This document shows, piece after piece, positions 32,681-40,979 of a DNA stretch of 64,000 nt; position 1 is the first letter of the stretch; each line of letters opens with the position of its first letter. The stretch is from Agrococcus sp. Marseille-Q4369 (GTDB taxonomy: Bacteria > Actinomycetota > Actinomycetes > Actinomycetales > Microbacteriaceae). Position numbers and translations under genes: made by a program. The stretch lies in NCBI RefSeq assembly GCF_018308945.1, contig NZ_CP070501.1, forward strand, positions 1,550,001-1,614,000, in the 5' to 3' direction. Below the pieces are notes generated by a model, which was not told where the DNA came from, searched no databases, and saw only the letters and a list, made by a program, of their open reading frames with translations.

Positions 32681-33819
32681 ACGAGCGCGGCGCGCAGGCG
32701 CTCGAGCGCGAACGACCACGGGATGCGCTCCTGCTCGAGGCGCACGTCGCCTTCGTCGCGCAAGCGGTCGAGCGCGGCCTGCTCAAACGGCTCGAGCGTC
32801 GGGTAGGCGCCCCGGGCCGGCTTCGGCTCCCGCACCCACAGGTCGCGATGCGCGAGCAGCGCCTCCTCATCCATCAGCACGCTGATCACCGAGGGCAGAG
32901 CGGATCGCAATCGGTGGAGGATCGCGAAGCCGTTCGAGTCGAGGTCGCCCCAGTAGAGCGCCCGCGTGCCCGTGAACCAAGGGATGCGCGCGAGCTCGAC
33001 CGCCGAGTAGCCGACCCCGTGCACCCCGACGACGCCGGGCATCGGCGGCAGCGCGAGCAGCGTCTCGAGGTTCTCGAGCACGAGCACCGCGTCGACTTCG
33101 ACTCGCAACGTCGTGAGCTCCTCCACGGACGTGCCGAAGGTGCGGGGAGCACCCGGCAGCATCCGGTCGTCGAGCAGGCGCACCCGGAACTGCTGCGCAT
33201 CGCCGACGATGCCGAGCGACTCGCGACCGCTCGCGGCGAGCACGAGCGCCGACACGACCGCACGGTGGGCGCCGAACCACTTCGAGTCGACGCCGCGGAT
33301 GGGCAGCTGTCGGGGCCGCATGCCATCGACCGGGTGCTCGGCGAGCCAGCGCGAGACGTCGAGCACCGCCCCGAACTCGTCGTCGCCGTAGGCGGCGAGC
33401 ACGGTGGCGTGCGAGCGTGCGGCTGAGGCGACCGCCGCGCCGCCGCCCAGTCCGTCGATCGCGGCCGCGACCCGGTCGCGCACGCGCGCCCACGCACCCG
33501 CCGTCTCTCGCCCGGCGAAGCGGGCGAGCGCATCCGCTCCTTCGATGGCGACGCGCGCCGGCACCGACTGGGCGCCGAGACGGCTCCAGCTGCGGGTCGC
33601 CCACTCGAGCGCGACCCCGGGTTCGGTCGCGGCCGCCGTCCAGGCGTCGCGCCAGGCGATCACCGCCCCCTGCTGAGCGAGTGCGTCCCGCTCGCTCGGC
33701 GGGTGCAGCGCAACGCGCACGACCGCCTCGGCGGCGGCCCCCGGGTCGGCCGCCCAGTCGCGGGCGAGCGCCGTGACCCTCGCCGCCACGCGAGCGCGAG
33801 CCTCCTCGACGGAGATCAC
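32671..33819 (-). CDS. jetD: JetD: Wadjet nuclease subunit (DUF3322/DUF2220)
   Basis: The 382-residue protein has a DUF3322 N-terminal part (1 to about 190) and a DUF2220 Toprim-like C-terminal part. The putative catalytic acids are the Glu in VLVLENLETL near residue 250 and the Asp pair in YWGDLDSNGF at about 289-298, as in topoisomerase VI A-type folds. In Wadjet, JetD cleaves DNA that the JetABC SMC complex recognises as a small closed circle, so it protects against plasmids. It is the last gene of jetABCD. The GTG start overlaps the jetC stop by 4 bp. Confidence 0.92.
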   Translation of the reverse strand: MISVEEARARVAARVTALARDWAADPGAAAEAVVRVALHPPSERDALAQQGAVIAWRDAWTAAATEPGVALEWATRSWSRLGAQSVPARVAIEGADALARFAGRETAGAWARVRDRVAAAIDGLGGGAAVASAARSHATVLAAYGDDEFGAVLDVSRWLAEHPVDGMRPRQLPIRGVDSKWFGAHRAVVSALVLAASGRESLGIVGDAQQFRVRLLDDRMLPGAPRTFGTSVEELTTLRVEVDAVLVLENLETLLALPPMPGVVGVHGVGYSAVELARIPWFTGTRALYWGDLDSNGFAILHRLRSALPSVISVLMDEEALLAHRDLWVREPKPARGAYPTLEPFEQAALDRLRDEGDVRLEQERIPWSFALERLRAALVQR

Positions 33820-36800
33820 CGCGACCGCTCGAAGCCGAGCTGGTCGACGGTCGACTGCCGCTGCGTCGGGTTCTGCACCACCGCGACGCCGCCGATGTAG
33901 GGCTCGAGCGTCTGCAGCAGCTTGAGCGGGGTGGCGAGCACCATGTGGAAGCCGAACTCGACGAAGACGTCCATCGCCATGCGGGTGTAGCTGCTGTCGG
34001 CCTTGTCGAACGCCTCGTCGAGGATGACCGTGCCGTAGCGCGGCAGCTCAGCGCCGTCCTGCGTGAGCTGGTAGCGGAGCGCCGCCGCGAGGCAGAACAC
34101 CACGAGCTTCTGCTGCTGGCCGCCCGAGAGCGACGCCCCGGAGTCGTAGGTCTCGAGCACGAGCCCGGCGCGGTCGACGACCTCGGCGAGGAACGAGACG
34201 TGCAACCGGGTGTCGAGGCACAGCTCGCGCCACTTGCGGTCGGGCGGCTCGCTCGAGGCCAAGCGCGCCATCAGCTGCGCGAGCACCTCGAATCGCCGCT
34301 CGGCCGACGCGGCGTCCTCGTCGTCCCAGCTGCCCTCGGCGATCTGTGCGAGCTCCTGCATGAACCGCTGCACGATGTCGCCCCGCGTGAGCTTGACGCG
34401 GATCCGCAGGAACCGGTCCCGGTCGAACTGCGACCGCCCGAGCGACTCGTTCACGGGCGCGATGCGCTCCCGCACCTCCTTCGGCGCGTCGAGCAGCTCC
34501 TTGCGCAGGAACCCGACGACGTCGCTCGACTTCGCCCGCAGCAGCCGCCGGAAGCTCTGCTCCTGCGAGGGCAGGTCGTTCGCCTCGATCGTGTCGAGCA
34601 GCGTTCGGAAGCCGGCGCGATCGTCGACGCGCGCGACGAAGTCGGCGGATGCGACGGCCCATCTCTCCTTGAAGCTCGTCGCGGCCGCTGCGAAGTCCTG
34701 GGCGGCGAGGTCGCGCTCGCCGATCGCGCGCTCGCGCTCTCGGCCGAGCCGCCCCTCGATCTCGCGCGCGGCGGTCGGGAGGTCGGCGAGCGTCACGCGC
34801 CGCCGCACCTCGCGGAACCGCGCCTCGAGCTGCTCGACCGGCTCGGACGTGAGCTCGCCCCGGCCGTCGGCCGCGATCGACCGCTCGGCCTCTGCGATCG
34901 CGGCGGCCAGGCTCTGCAGCTCGCGCTCGGTGGCGCGGTCTGCCGCGAGCGCCTCATCGGCGGCGGCGCGCGCGGCCGCCGCGGTGGCCCGGGCCTCCTG
35001 CTCGGCCGCTGCCGCGCGCTCGAGATCGCCGCTCGCACTCGTGAGCACGACCCGCTGCCGCTGAAGCTGCGCGACGCGCGCGGCCGCGCCGTCAGCGTCG
35101 TACTGCTCCCACGACTCGGTCACGAGCTGGCTGAGCTGCTGGCGTCGGCGAGTGCTGAGCGCGACGTCAGCCTGCAGCTGCTCGACCTCGCGGTGCGCGC
35201 GCTTCGCGTCGGCATCCGCTTCGGCGCGCTGAGCGAGGAGCGCCTCGTGGCGCGCTTCGCTCGAGCCGAGCAGCCACCGTGTCGGGTCGTCGATCGCGTG
35301 CGTGTCGTCCTTCTCGTAGCGCGTGGCGGAGCGCTTCACCTGTCCGCGGATCGTGACGGCGCGCGCGAAGCGGTCGAGCTCGTCGGCGGTCTCGACGCAC
35401 GCGATGTCGTACTGCTCCGACAGCCGGTGCGCGAGCCAGTCGTGGAAGCCGCCGTCGGCGACCGCGACCTTCCGCACGAGCGACGCGTCGCTCGCGAGCG
35501 AGCGCGGCGACGACACGTCCGCCTCCACCGCCTCGAACACGAGCCGCGTCCCCAGCGACTCCGCGTCGATCCAACGCCGCGCGGCCCCCAGGTGCTCGGA
35601 GCGCACGAGCAGCGTCGTGGCGAGCGGCCGCAGCACCCGCTCGATCGCGCCCGTCCAGCGGCGCTCGCCCGGCAGCACCTCGAGCAGCTCGCCGGCGAAC
35701 GGCACCGCCTGCTCGGGCACGCCGAGGTGCTCGGCGAGCCTCGCGCGCACACCCAAGCGCCGCGAGTCGACGTTGCTGCGGGAGTCGCGCAGCGCTTGCA
35801 GCTCGGCGTCGATGCGCCGACGCCGCTCGGTGGACTGCGCGAGCCGCTGCACCGCGGGGTGCTCCATGTCGAGTTTCGCCGCCGGTTGCTGGAGCTCGTC
35901 GGCAGCGAGCGTCCGCAGCTCGGCGAATTGCGCCTCGTCGCCGGGCGCACGGTCGATGCCGACGTCGGCGAGCTGGCGCGCGAGCCGCTCGAGCCGCGCT
36001 TGCCGGTGCCCGACCTCGCGCTCGGCGTCTCGGATGCGGCCGTCGAGCTGCACGAGATCGGCACCGCCTGCGCGATCGAGCGCCTGCTGCGCGATCCGGT
36101 GGTCGTCGGCCGCGGCCGCGTCGGCCGCTCGCGCCGCGGCGAGCGCCGCCCTCGCCTGCTGCGCGGCGATCTCGGCCGCCGCGCGCTCCTGCCGGGCGAG
36201 CCGCAGCCGCTCGCGCGCCTCGAACGGTCGCACGAGGTCGCGCAGCTCACCGGCGGCGGCGGCGCGTGCGGATGCGTCGTCGTAGCGGTCGCCGAGGTCG
36301 CGCATGACGGTGAGCGCGTCGCGCTGGCGCCGCAGGTCGACGACGTGCCGGTGTGCGGCGTCCAGCTCGCCGAACTGCTGCACCGCGTTGTCAGCGATCG
36401 CGAAGGTCGCGGGCCGATCGAGCATGAAGGTGCGGAAGAGGTGGTCGAGGCTGCCGAGGTTCTTCGCCGACTGTGTGCGGTGCAGCAGCTGCAGCGCGTT
36501 GTCGCCGCCGATGCCGAGCACGCTCTGCAGCCGCGCGTAGAACTTCGCATGCTTGCCGCTCGTCGTCAGCACCGCCTTCGGATGTGCGCGCTGCAGACCG
36601 CGGGTGTCGATGCCGTTCGCGCCGCTCGTGACGAAGCCGCGCAGCCGCTCGAGGTCGAGCTCGCCCTGCTCGAGCAAGTAGGCGTCGCGCAGGTCGCCCT
36701 TGTCGGTCGACGTGCCCTTCAGGAACATGAGCCGCGCGAGCGTCACCACCGCGTCGGCCCCGTCGTGGTAGCGCAGCAGCACCCCGCTCACGACCGTGCC

Positions 36801-37145
36801 CGGCCGCAGGAAGCGGCTGACGACGCGGTCCTGCTCCTCGTCGGCGGCCTTCGACCACGCGCCGCGCACATAGCTGACGATGCTGCGGTCGCCCCGCCCG
36901 CCGCCCGCGCCCTGCGCGGCCGCGTTGAACTGCAGCATGCCGTCGGGCGTGAGCACGGCGGCGATGCCATCGAGCAGCGACGACTTGCCAGAGCCCGAGC
37001 TGCCGGTGATGAGCTGCCCCTTGCGCGCGATCGGCACCCGGTGGAGGCCGTCGAAGGTGCCCCAGTTGAGCAGCTGCACCTCCGCGAGTCGCCACTGCAC
37101 CGTCGGCTCGAGCAGCTCGAGCCCCTCGATCTCGAGCATCGTCAC
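33816..37145 (-). CDS. jetC: JetC: Wadjet SMC-like ATPase (MukB-type)
   Basis: The 1109-residue protein is an SMC-family ATPase. Walker A is GSSGSGKSSLL (48-58). Long coiled-coil arms of Ala/Arg/Glu-rich heptads span about 300-480 and 640-860 around a hinge. The ABC signature SLSGGQQQ is at 1005-1012 and Walker B VILDEAFDKAD at 1040-1050. In Wadjet type I it pairs with JetA (kleisin) and JetB (KITE) to extrude DNA loops and detect small circular plasmids. GTG 37145 overlaps the jetB stop by 4 bp. All key ATPase motifs are intact, so the system is likely functional. Confidence 0.95.
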   Translation of the reverse strand: MTMLEIEGLELLEPTVQWRLAEVQLLNWGTFDGLHRVPIARKGQLITGSSGSGKSSLLDGIAAVLTPDGMLQFNAAAQGAGGGRGDRSIVSYVRGAWSKAADEEQDRVVSRFLRPGTVVSGVLLRYHDGADAVVTLARLMFLKGTSTDKGDLRDAYLLEQGELDLERLRGFVTSGANGIDTRGLQRAHPKAVLTTSGKHAKFYARLQSVLGIGGDNALQLLHRTQSAKNLGSLDHLFRTFMLDRPATFAIADNAVQQFGELDAAHRHVVDLRRQRDALTVMRDLGDRYDDASARAAAAGELRDLVRPFEARERLRLARQERAAAEIAAQQARAALAAARAADAAAADDHRIAQQALDRAGGADLVQLDGRIRDAEREVGHRQARLERLARQLADVGIDRAPGDEAQFAELRTLAADELQQPAAKLDMEHPAVQRLAQSTERRRRIDAELQALRDSRSNVDSRRLGVRARLAEHLGVPEQAVPFAGELLEVLPGERRWTGAIERVLRPLATTLLVRSEHLGAARRWIDAESLGTRLVFEAVEADVSSPRSLASDASLVRKVAVADGGFHDWLAHRLSEQYDIACVETADELDRFARAVTIRGQVKRSATRYEKDDTHAIDDPTRWLLGSSEARHEALLAQRAEADADAKRAHREVEQLQADVALSTRRRQQLSQLVTESWEQYDADGAAARVAQLQRQRVVLTSASGDLERAAAAEQEARATAAAARAAADEALAADRATERELQSLAAAIAEAERSIAADGRGELTSEPVEQLEARFREVRRRVTLADLPTAAREIEGRLGRERERAIGERDLAAQDFAAAATSFKERWAVASADFVARVDDRAGFRTLLDTIEANDLPSQEQSFRRLLRAKSSDVVGFLRKELLDAPKEVRERIAPVNESLGRSQFDRDRFLRIRVKLTRGDIVQRFMQELAQIAEGSWDDEDAASAERRFEVLAQLMARLASSEPPDRKWRELCLDTRLHVSFLAEVVDRAGLVLETYDSGASLSGGQQQKLVVFCLAAALRYQLTQDGAELPRYGTVILDEAFDKADSSYTRMAMDVFVEFGFHMVLATPLKLLQTLEPYIGGVAVVQNPTQRQSTVDQLGFERSR

Positions 37146-37873
37146 GGCGTCGGCTCCCGGTCGTCGGCGTCGATGGTGGCGTCCAGGTCGAGCGCCCCAT
37201 CGCCTCGGCGCTCGAGCACCCGCTCGTACTCGCGGCGCAGAGACTGCACGCGGTCGTCGTCGAAGATGAGCCGCAGTGCGGGCGAGATCTCGACTCGCTC
37301 ATCTCCGCCGGCGCGGTGGATGAGGCCGAGCTTGTTCATGAGCTTGGTCCAGGATGCGTTCATGCGGCGCTCGAAGTCGGCCTCGTCGCGCGCGACCCGG
37401 TAGGGCGCGAGCTGCTCGAAGACGTCGCTGCGATCGACGAACACGCGCCGTTCGCCGCGGGCGGCGAGCAGGTGCTGGCGCAGCACGAGCAGCATGAGCG
37501 TGTCCATGAACGTCAGCGCTCGCGAGCGCACGGCGAGCGGCACCGGGCGCTCCCCCGCGTCGACCGGACGCACGAACGCGATCTCGTCGTTCCGGTCGAT
37601 CACGAGCTCGAGGAAGAGCTCGTGCAGCCGCGAGCGGATCTCATCGGCGTCGGCGAGCAGCGCGACCCACAGCCGACCGCGGTTGGAGGATGAGAGGTAG
37701 GGGCCCTGGATGAGCTCGAGCAGCGCGCGCCGGGAGTCCTCTCGGAGCCGGCCCGCGTCTCCCGGCCAGAGCGCCGAAGAGCCTGCCGACGCATCCGACC
37801 GGTTGTCTTCAGGGGTCGCGTGCTCGGAAGCGGTGTGCTCGAGCGCGGGCGCTGACGCGTGCGCATCGGTCAT
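37142..37873 (-). CDS. jetB: JetB: Wadjet KITE subunit (DUF4194)
   Basis: The 243-residue protein is of the MukE-like DUF4194 family. After a disordered acidic N-terminus (1-40) come winged-helix domains with DSRRALLELIQGPYLSSSNR, TLMLLVLRQHLLAARGERRV and MNASWTKLMNKLGLIHRAGG, and it ends with an acidic tail. KITE proteins bind the kleisin (JetA) and touch DNA near the ATPase heads. The start ATG overlaps the jetA stop by 4 bp and the stop overlaps jetC, so subunit ratios are probably set by coupled translation. Without the operon context this protein would be hard to assign. Confidence 0.9.
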   Translation of the reverse strand: MTDAHASAPALEHTASEHATPEDNRSDASAGSSALWPGDAGRLREDSRRALLELIQGPYLSSSNRGRLWVALLADADEIRSRLHELFLELVIDRNDEIAFVRPVDAGERPVPLAVRSRALTFMDTLMLLVLRQHLLAARGERRVFVDRSDVFEQLAPYRVARDEADFERRMNASWTKLMNKLGLIHRAGGDERVEISPALRLIFDDDRVQSLRREYERVLERRGDGALDLDATIDADDREPTP

Positions 37874-39324
37874 GTCGGGATCCTCTCGACGAAGCGGTGA
37901 CTGCGCACCACGGCGCTGCGGGTCTCGCCGTCGACGCCGGGCCAGACGACCGTCTCGGTCTCGTCGCCCGAGACGTCGCCGTGCCGCATCGCGAGCGTCA
38001 TGAGGCCGACGACGCTCGCGACGCCCTGGGTGGCGGGCCAGTCGGCGAGCAGTTGAGCGACCGTGAGCGGCTCGGCGCCGCGCAGCCGCGCGTTGACGAC
38101 GCCGGCGAGCTCCTCGAAGTCGATCTCGGTCTCGCGCGCGAGAGCCTTGAGCTGCTCGTAGTCGGCGAGCCCGGGCTCGTGGGCGACGACGTGCTCGTCG
38201 ATCGCGAACTCAGATGGGTCGTGAGGGGTGAGCGCGCCGATGCTCGAGAGCTCCACCGACGTGAGCGGCAGCTCCACGCCGCTCGCGTGGAACGGCTTGA
38301 CGTGCTTGGCCGTCTGCAGCGCGGTCGCGAGCGTGGCGCGGATGCTGCGCTGCAGTGCGCGGTCGCGCTGGAAGTCCTGCGACTGCACGTAGCGACGCAA
38401 GCCGCGGGCGAACTCGGCGAGCACGCCGTGGATCTCGTGGCTGTGGAGCTTGAGCTCGCGGAGGAAGGTGCGCAGGAACCGGCGCTCGGACATCGACATC
38501 GCGTCGCCGAGGTCGCGCTCGAGCAGGCTCGCGATGTCGGCCTCGAAGGCCTCGCTGCGCTCGGCATCGAGCACGAGGGCCGAGAACGCGGCGAACGTGA
38601 GCCCCTCGTCGGTCTGCTCGATGAGGTCGACGCCACGGAAGATGTCTTCGAGCACGGTGCGCTGCGACTCGTCGGCGTCGAGGAGGCTCGCCATGAGCTC
38701 GTGGTTCAGCTCGTCGAAGCGGAATCGCACGCGCTGAAAGTCGGAGGGCACGTCCTCGGCGAGCCGCAGGATCTCGGCGACCCGCTCCTTCGTGCGCGCC
38801 GCATCGAGCGGCTCGAAGCGCCCCTCACCGATCGCTCGGATCTGCGCGTCGATCGCGGCGCGCTCGCGCTCGAGCGCCTCGCGCCGGCGCGCTCCGTCGG
38901 GGTCGGTCTCGATCGCGAGGCGCTGCACCTGGTCGCGGATGGTCATGAGCCGCGACTCCGTGGCGGTCGCCCGCGGCTGCTCGAGCTGCTCGAAGACGCG
39001 GATCGCCCGCAGCGCCGCCGGCGAGAGCTCGACGGTCTCGGCGCGCGCCTCGGCTGCGGGCCGCCGCACGAGCCAGCCCGCCGCGCGCCACGCGGCCGCG
39101 TAGGCCTTGCCGGTCTGCGGCAGCTCGAAGTGCGGTCGCAGCGCATCGAGGTCGGCGTCGACGAGGTCGATGAACTCCTCGGCCGGGCGGCGGCGCACGT
39201 CGCCGCCGAGCAGTCTCGAGAGGAGCGCGACGATGATCGGCGCGTGCTCCGCGCGCAGCAGCGCGAGCGCAGGGTCGTCGGCGACGAGCCGCTGCAAGCG
39301 CAGCGCGGCGCTGACCGTGGTCAT
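37870..39324 (-). CDS. jetA: JetA: Wadjet kleisin subunit (DUF3375)
   Basis: The 484-residue DUF3375 protein is MukF-like. Its N-terminal winged helix includes APIIVALLSRLLGGDVRRRP, followed by helical linkers such as RDQVQRLAIETDPDGARRRE and RFRFDELNHELMASLLDAD. A C-terminal winged helix ends near VVRSHRFVERIPT. It would bridge the JetC heads. This is the first gene of the Wadjet operon; ATG 39324 has a GGGGG site, and the much longer open frame upstream (to 40038) overlaps VapBC antisense and is rejected. A 90-bp gap separates it from vapC on the same strand, so read-through from the toxin-antitoxin promoter is possible. Confidence 0.92.
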   Translation of the reverse strand: MTTVSAALRLQRLVADDPALALLRAEHAPIIVALLSRLLGGDVRRRPAEEFIDLVDADLDALRPHFELPQTGKAYAAAWRAAGWLVRRPAAEARAETVELSPAALRAIRVFEQLEQPRATATESRLMTIRDQVQRLAIETDPDGARRREALERERAAIDAQIRAIGEGRFEPLDAARTKERVAEILRLAEDVPSDFQRVRFRFDELNHELMASLLDADESQRTVLEDIFRGVDLIEQTDEGLTFAAFSALVLDAERSEAFEADIASLLERDLGDAMSMSERRFLRTFLRELKLHSHEIHGVLAEFARGLRRYVQSQDFQRDRALQRSIRATLATALQTAKHVKPFHASGVELPLTSVELSSIGALTPHDPSEFAIDEHVVAHEPGLADYEQLKALARETEIDFEELAGVVNARLRGAEPLTVAQLLADWPATQGVASVVGLMTLAMRHGDVSGDETETVVWPGVDGETRSAVVRSHRFVERIPT

Positions 39325-39413
39325 CGTCGAGCCCCCATGACGTCCATTCTGGCGGAGGCCGGTGACGCGCACGCGACGAGCCCGCGAGCCGCGGGATGCG
39401 CTCCCGGCGCGCT

Positions 39414-39851
39414 TCAGCCGATGCCGGCCGCGGCGCGGAAGCCGCTCGCGCCCGGGTCGAGGTGCACCAGGCCCGGGATGCTCGCGAAGCCGCGATCCGC
39501 GGAGACGAGCGCTCGCACGTGGTCGCGGCGCTGAGCAACGGCCGCGAGCACGGCATCGAAGGCTCCGAGCGGCTCGTGCTCCCGGAAGAGGCGCAGCCCG
39601 GCCGAGAGATCGTCTGCGTCGACGCTGATCAGCGGAGCCAAGGCGGTCGCGTAGCGCTCGGTCAGCGCCGCGGCGTCGTCGCGCCCGCGCCGCCGAGCAC
39701 GCACATGAGCGAACTCCTGCAGCACCTCCACCGTCGTCGTGGCCGCGAGCGTGCCGTCGCCGACGGCGGCGATGACGGCTCGGCACGGCTCGCGCAGCGG
39801 ATGCTCTGCGCCGACGGCGTAGACGAGCACGCTCGTGTCGAGCAGGATCAC
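39414..39851 (-). CDS. vapC: VapC-type PIN-domain toxin
   Basis: The 145-residue PIN-domain protein begins VILLDTSVLVYAVGAEHPL with the first catalytic Asp. The conserved Glu is in TVEVLQEFAHVR (about residue 43), and further acids are in LGAFDAVLAAVA and LVSADRGFASI. VapC toxins are site-specific RNases, mostly against tRNA or rRNA. The GTG start overlaps the antitoxin stop (GTGA). It lies directly upstream of the Wadjet operon on the same strand. Confidence 0.88.
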   Translation of the reverse strand: MILLDTSVLVYAVGAEHPLREPCRAVIAAVGDGTLAATTTVEVLQEFAHVRARRRGRDDAAALTERYATALAPLISVDADDLSAGLRLFREHEPLGAFDAVLAAVAQRRDHVRALVSADRGFASIPGLVHLDPGASGFRAAAGIG

Positions 39852-40090
39852 GCGCCGCCCCGGAGCTCGTCGAGCTCTGCGCGGAGCGCCGCCGGATCGC
39901 CGACGGCCATGGGCTCGGCCGCGAGGATGTCGGCTGCCGCGGCGGCGCGGCGATCACCGTGCGGCGGGTACACCAGGTCGATCGCGTCCCTGACCAGGGC
40001 AGCCACCGAGACGCCGCGGTCGGCCGCCCGCTGCTCAAGCCGCACCCGCTGCTCGGTCTCGATCAGCACCTGCAGCCGCTCCGATTTCAT
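39848..40090 (-). CDS. vapB: VapB-type ribbon-helix-helix antitoxin
   Basis: The 80-residue protein has a ribbon-helix-helix N-terminus, KSERLQVLIETEQRVRLEQR followed by GVSVAALVRDAIDLVYPP, and an acidic C-terminal toxin-binding tail (AEPMAVGDPAALRAELDEL). Two ATGs are possible. A -10 box TACAGT (40097-40102) directly abuts the first (40096), so the transcript would start near the second, ATG 40090. That makes 40090 the likely leaderless start. The pair would autoregulate through this promoter. Confidence 0.85.
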   Translation of the reverse strand: MKSERLQVLIETEQRVRLEQRAADRGVSVAALVRDAIDLVYPPHGDRRAAAAADILAAEPMAVGDPAALRAELDELRGGA

Positions 40091-40153
40091 GAGCATACTG
40101 TAGCAGGTGCATGGGCAGCCGGACCGGTCGAGCCGCTGGGATACTCGAGAGCG

Positions 40154-40855
40154 ATGAAGACGCACGAGCGCGTGATGGCGTGGGTGACCGAGGAGCTGCA
40201 GAGCGGCCGGCTCACCATCGGCGACCACCTGCCGGGCGAGCGCGCGCTCGCCGAGGCGCTCGGCATCTCGCGCGGATCGCTGCGCGAGGCGCTGCGCGTG
40301 CTCGAAGCGCTCGGCACCATCCGCACGTCGACCGGATCGGGCCCGCGCTCGGGCACGATCCTCACCGCCGCGCCCGAGCAGGCGCTCGCGCTCGCCCTCA
40401 GCATGCAGCTCGCGACCCGGCACGTCGAGCACCGGCACATCTACGAAGCACGCCTGCTGCTCGAGACGTGGAGCGCCGAGCACGCCGAGCTCGGCGAGCG
40501 CGAAGTCGCGGCCGCCGCGGCGCTGCTCGACCGCATGGACGACCCCGCGCTCGCGGTGCCCGACTTCCTCGAGCTCGACGCCGAGTTCCATGTCACGATC
40601 GCGCGCGCCGCGCACAACCCGCTGCTGTCGACGCTGATGGATGCGCTCCGCACCTCGATCGCGGACCACACGCGGGAGCGCGCCGAGGCGCTCCCGGATT
40701 GGCCGTCGACCGCCGTGCGGCTGCGGAGCGAGCATCGCGGGATCCTCGAGCGGCTCCGGGCGAACGACCGCGACGGCGCCGCCGAGCGCATCCAGGCTCA
40801 CATCCGCGGCTACTACCGCGAGACCTCGCAGAGCGCGCCGACGCCGGAAGAGTGA
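40154..40855 (+). CDS. GntR/FadR-family regulator (FCD domain), LldR-like
   Basis: The 233-residue protein has a GntR winged helix-turn-helix at about 5-75 (LPGERALAEALGISRGSLRE, RVLEALGTI) and an FCD effector domain at about 95-220. FLELDAEFHVTIARAAHNPL and the His in RSEHRGILERLRAND are the Asp/His metal-binding positions. It precedes an MHS transporter and a lactate-dehydrogenase-like flavoenzyme, as in lldR-lldP-lldD loci, so a 2-hydroxy acid is the likely effector. A GATACT box 8 nt before ATG 40154 suggests a leaderless start. Tandem TGGTTCGACCA sites in the next gap are its probable operators. Confidence 0.88.
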   Translation: MKTHERVMAWVTEELQSGRLTIGDHLPGERALAEALGISRGSLREALRVLEALGTIRTSTGSGPRSGTILTAAPEQALALALSMQLATRHVEHRHIYEARLLLETWSAEHAELGEREVAAAAALLDRMDDPALAVPDFLELDAEFHVTIARAAHNPLLSTLMDALRTSIADHTRERAEALPDWPSTAVRLRSEHRGILERLRANDRDGAAERIQAHIRGYYRETSQSAPTPEE

Positions 40856-40888
40856 TCCGCGCGGCACGCCCGCGAGCGCATCCGCCGC

Positions 40889-40950
40889 TTGACTTGACGG
40901 ACACCGTCCCCCTACTGTCACTGTGGTTCGACCACATGGTTCGACCACAT
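40889..40950 (+). promoter_or_regulatory. Promoter with tandem TGGT-tcg-ACCA operators
   Basis: A -35 TTGACT (40889-40894), an 18-bp spacer and a -10 TACTGT (40913-40918) precede two copies of TGGTTCGACCA (40924-40934 and 40937-40947). They sit just at and after the expected start of transcription. The sites match the TNGTNNNACNA pattern of FCD-type GntR regulators such as LldR. Confidence 0.6.
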
Positions 40951-40979
40951 CCCGTGGACCTTCTCGAGGGAGAGAACTC

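Noticed and set aside
33945-37403. 1152-codon open frame antisense to jetC
   Set aside because: It has an Arg/Leu/Glu-rich composition with no domain, while the opposite strand has intact SMC motifs; it is a GC-driven shadow frame.
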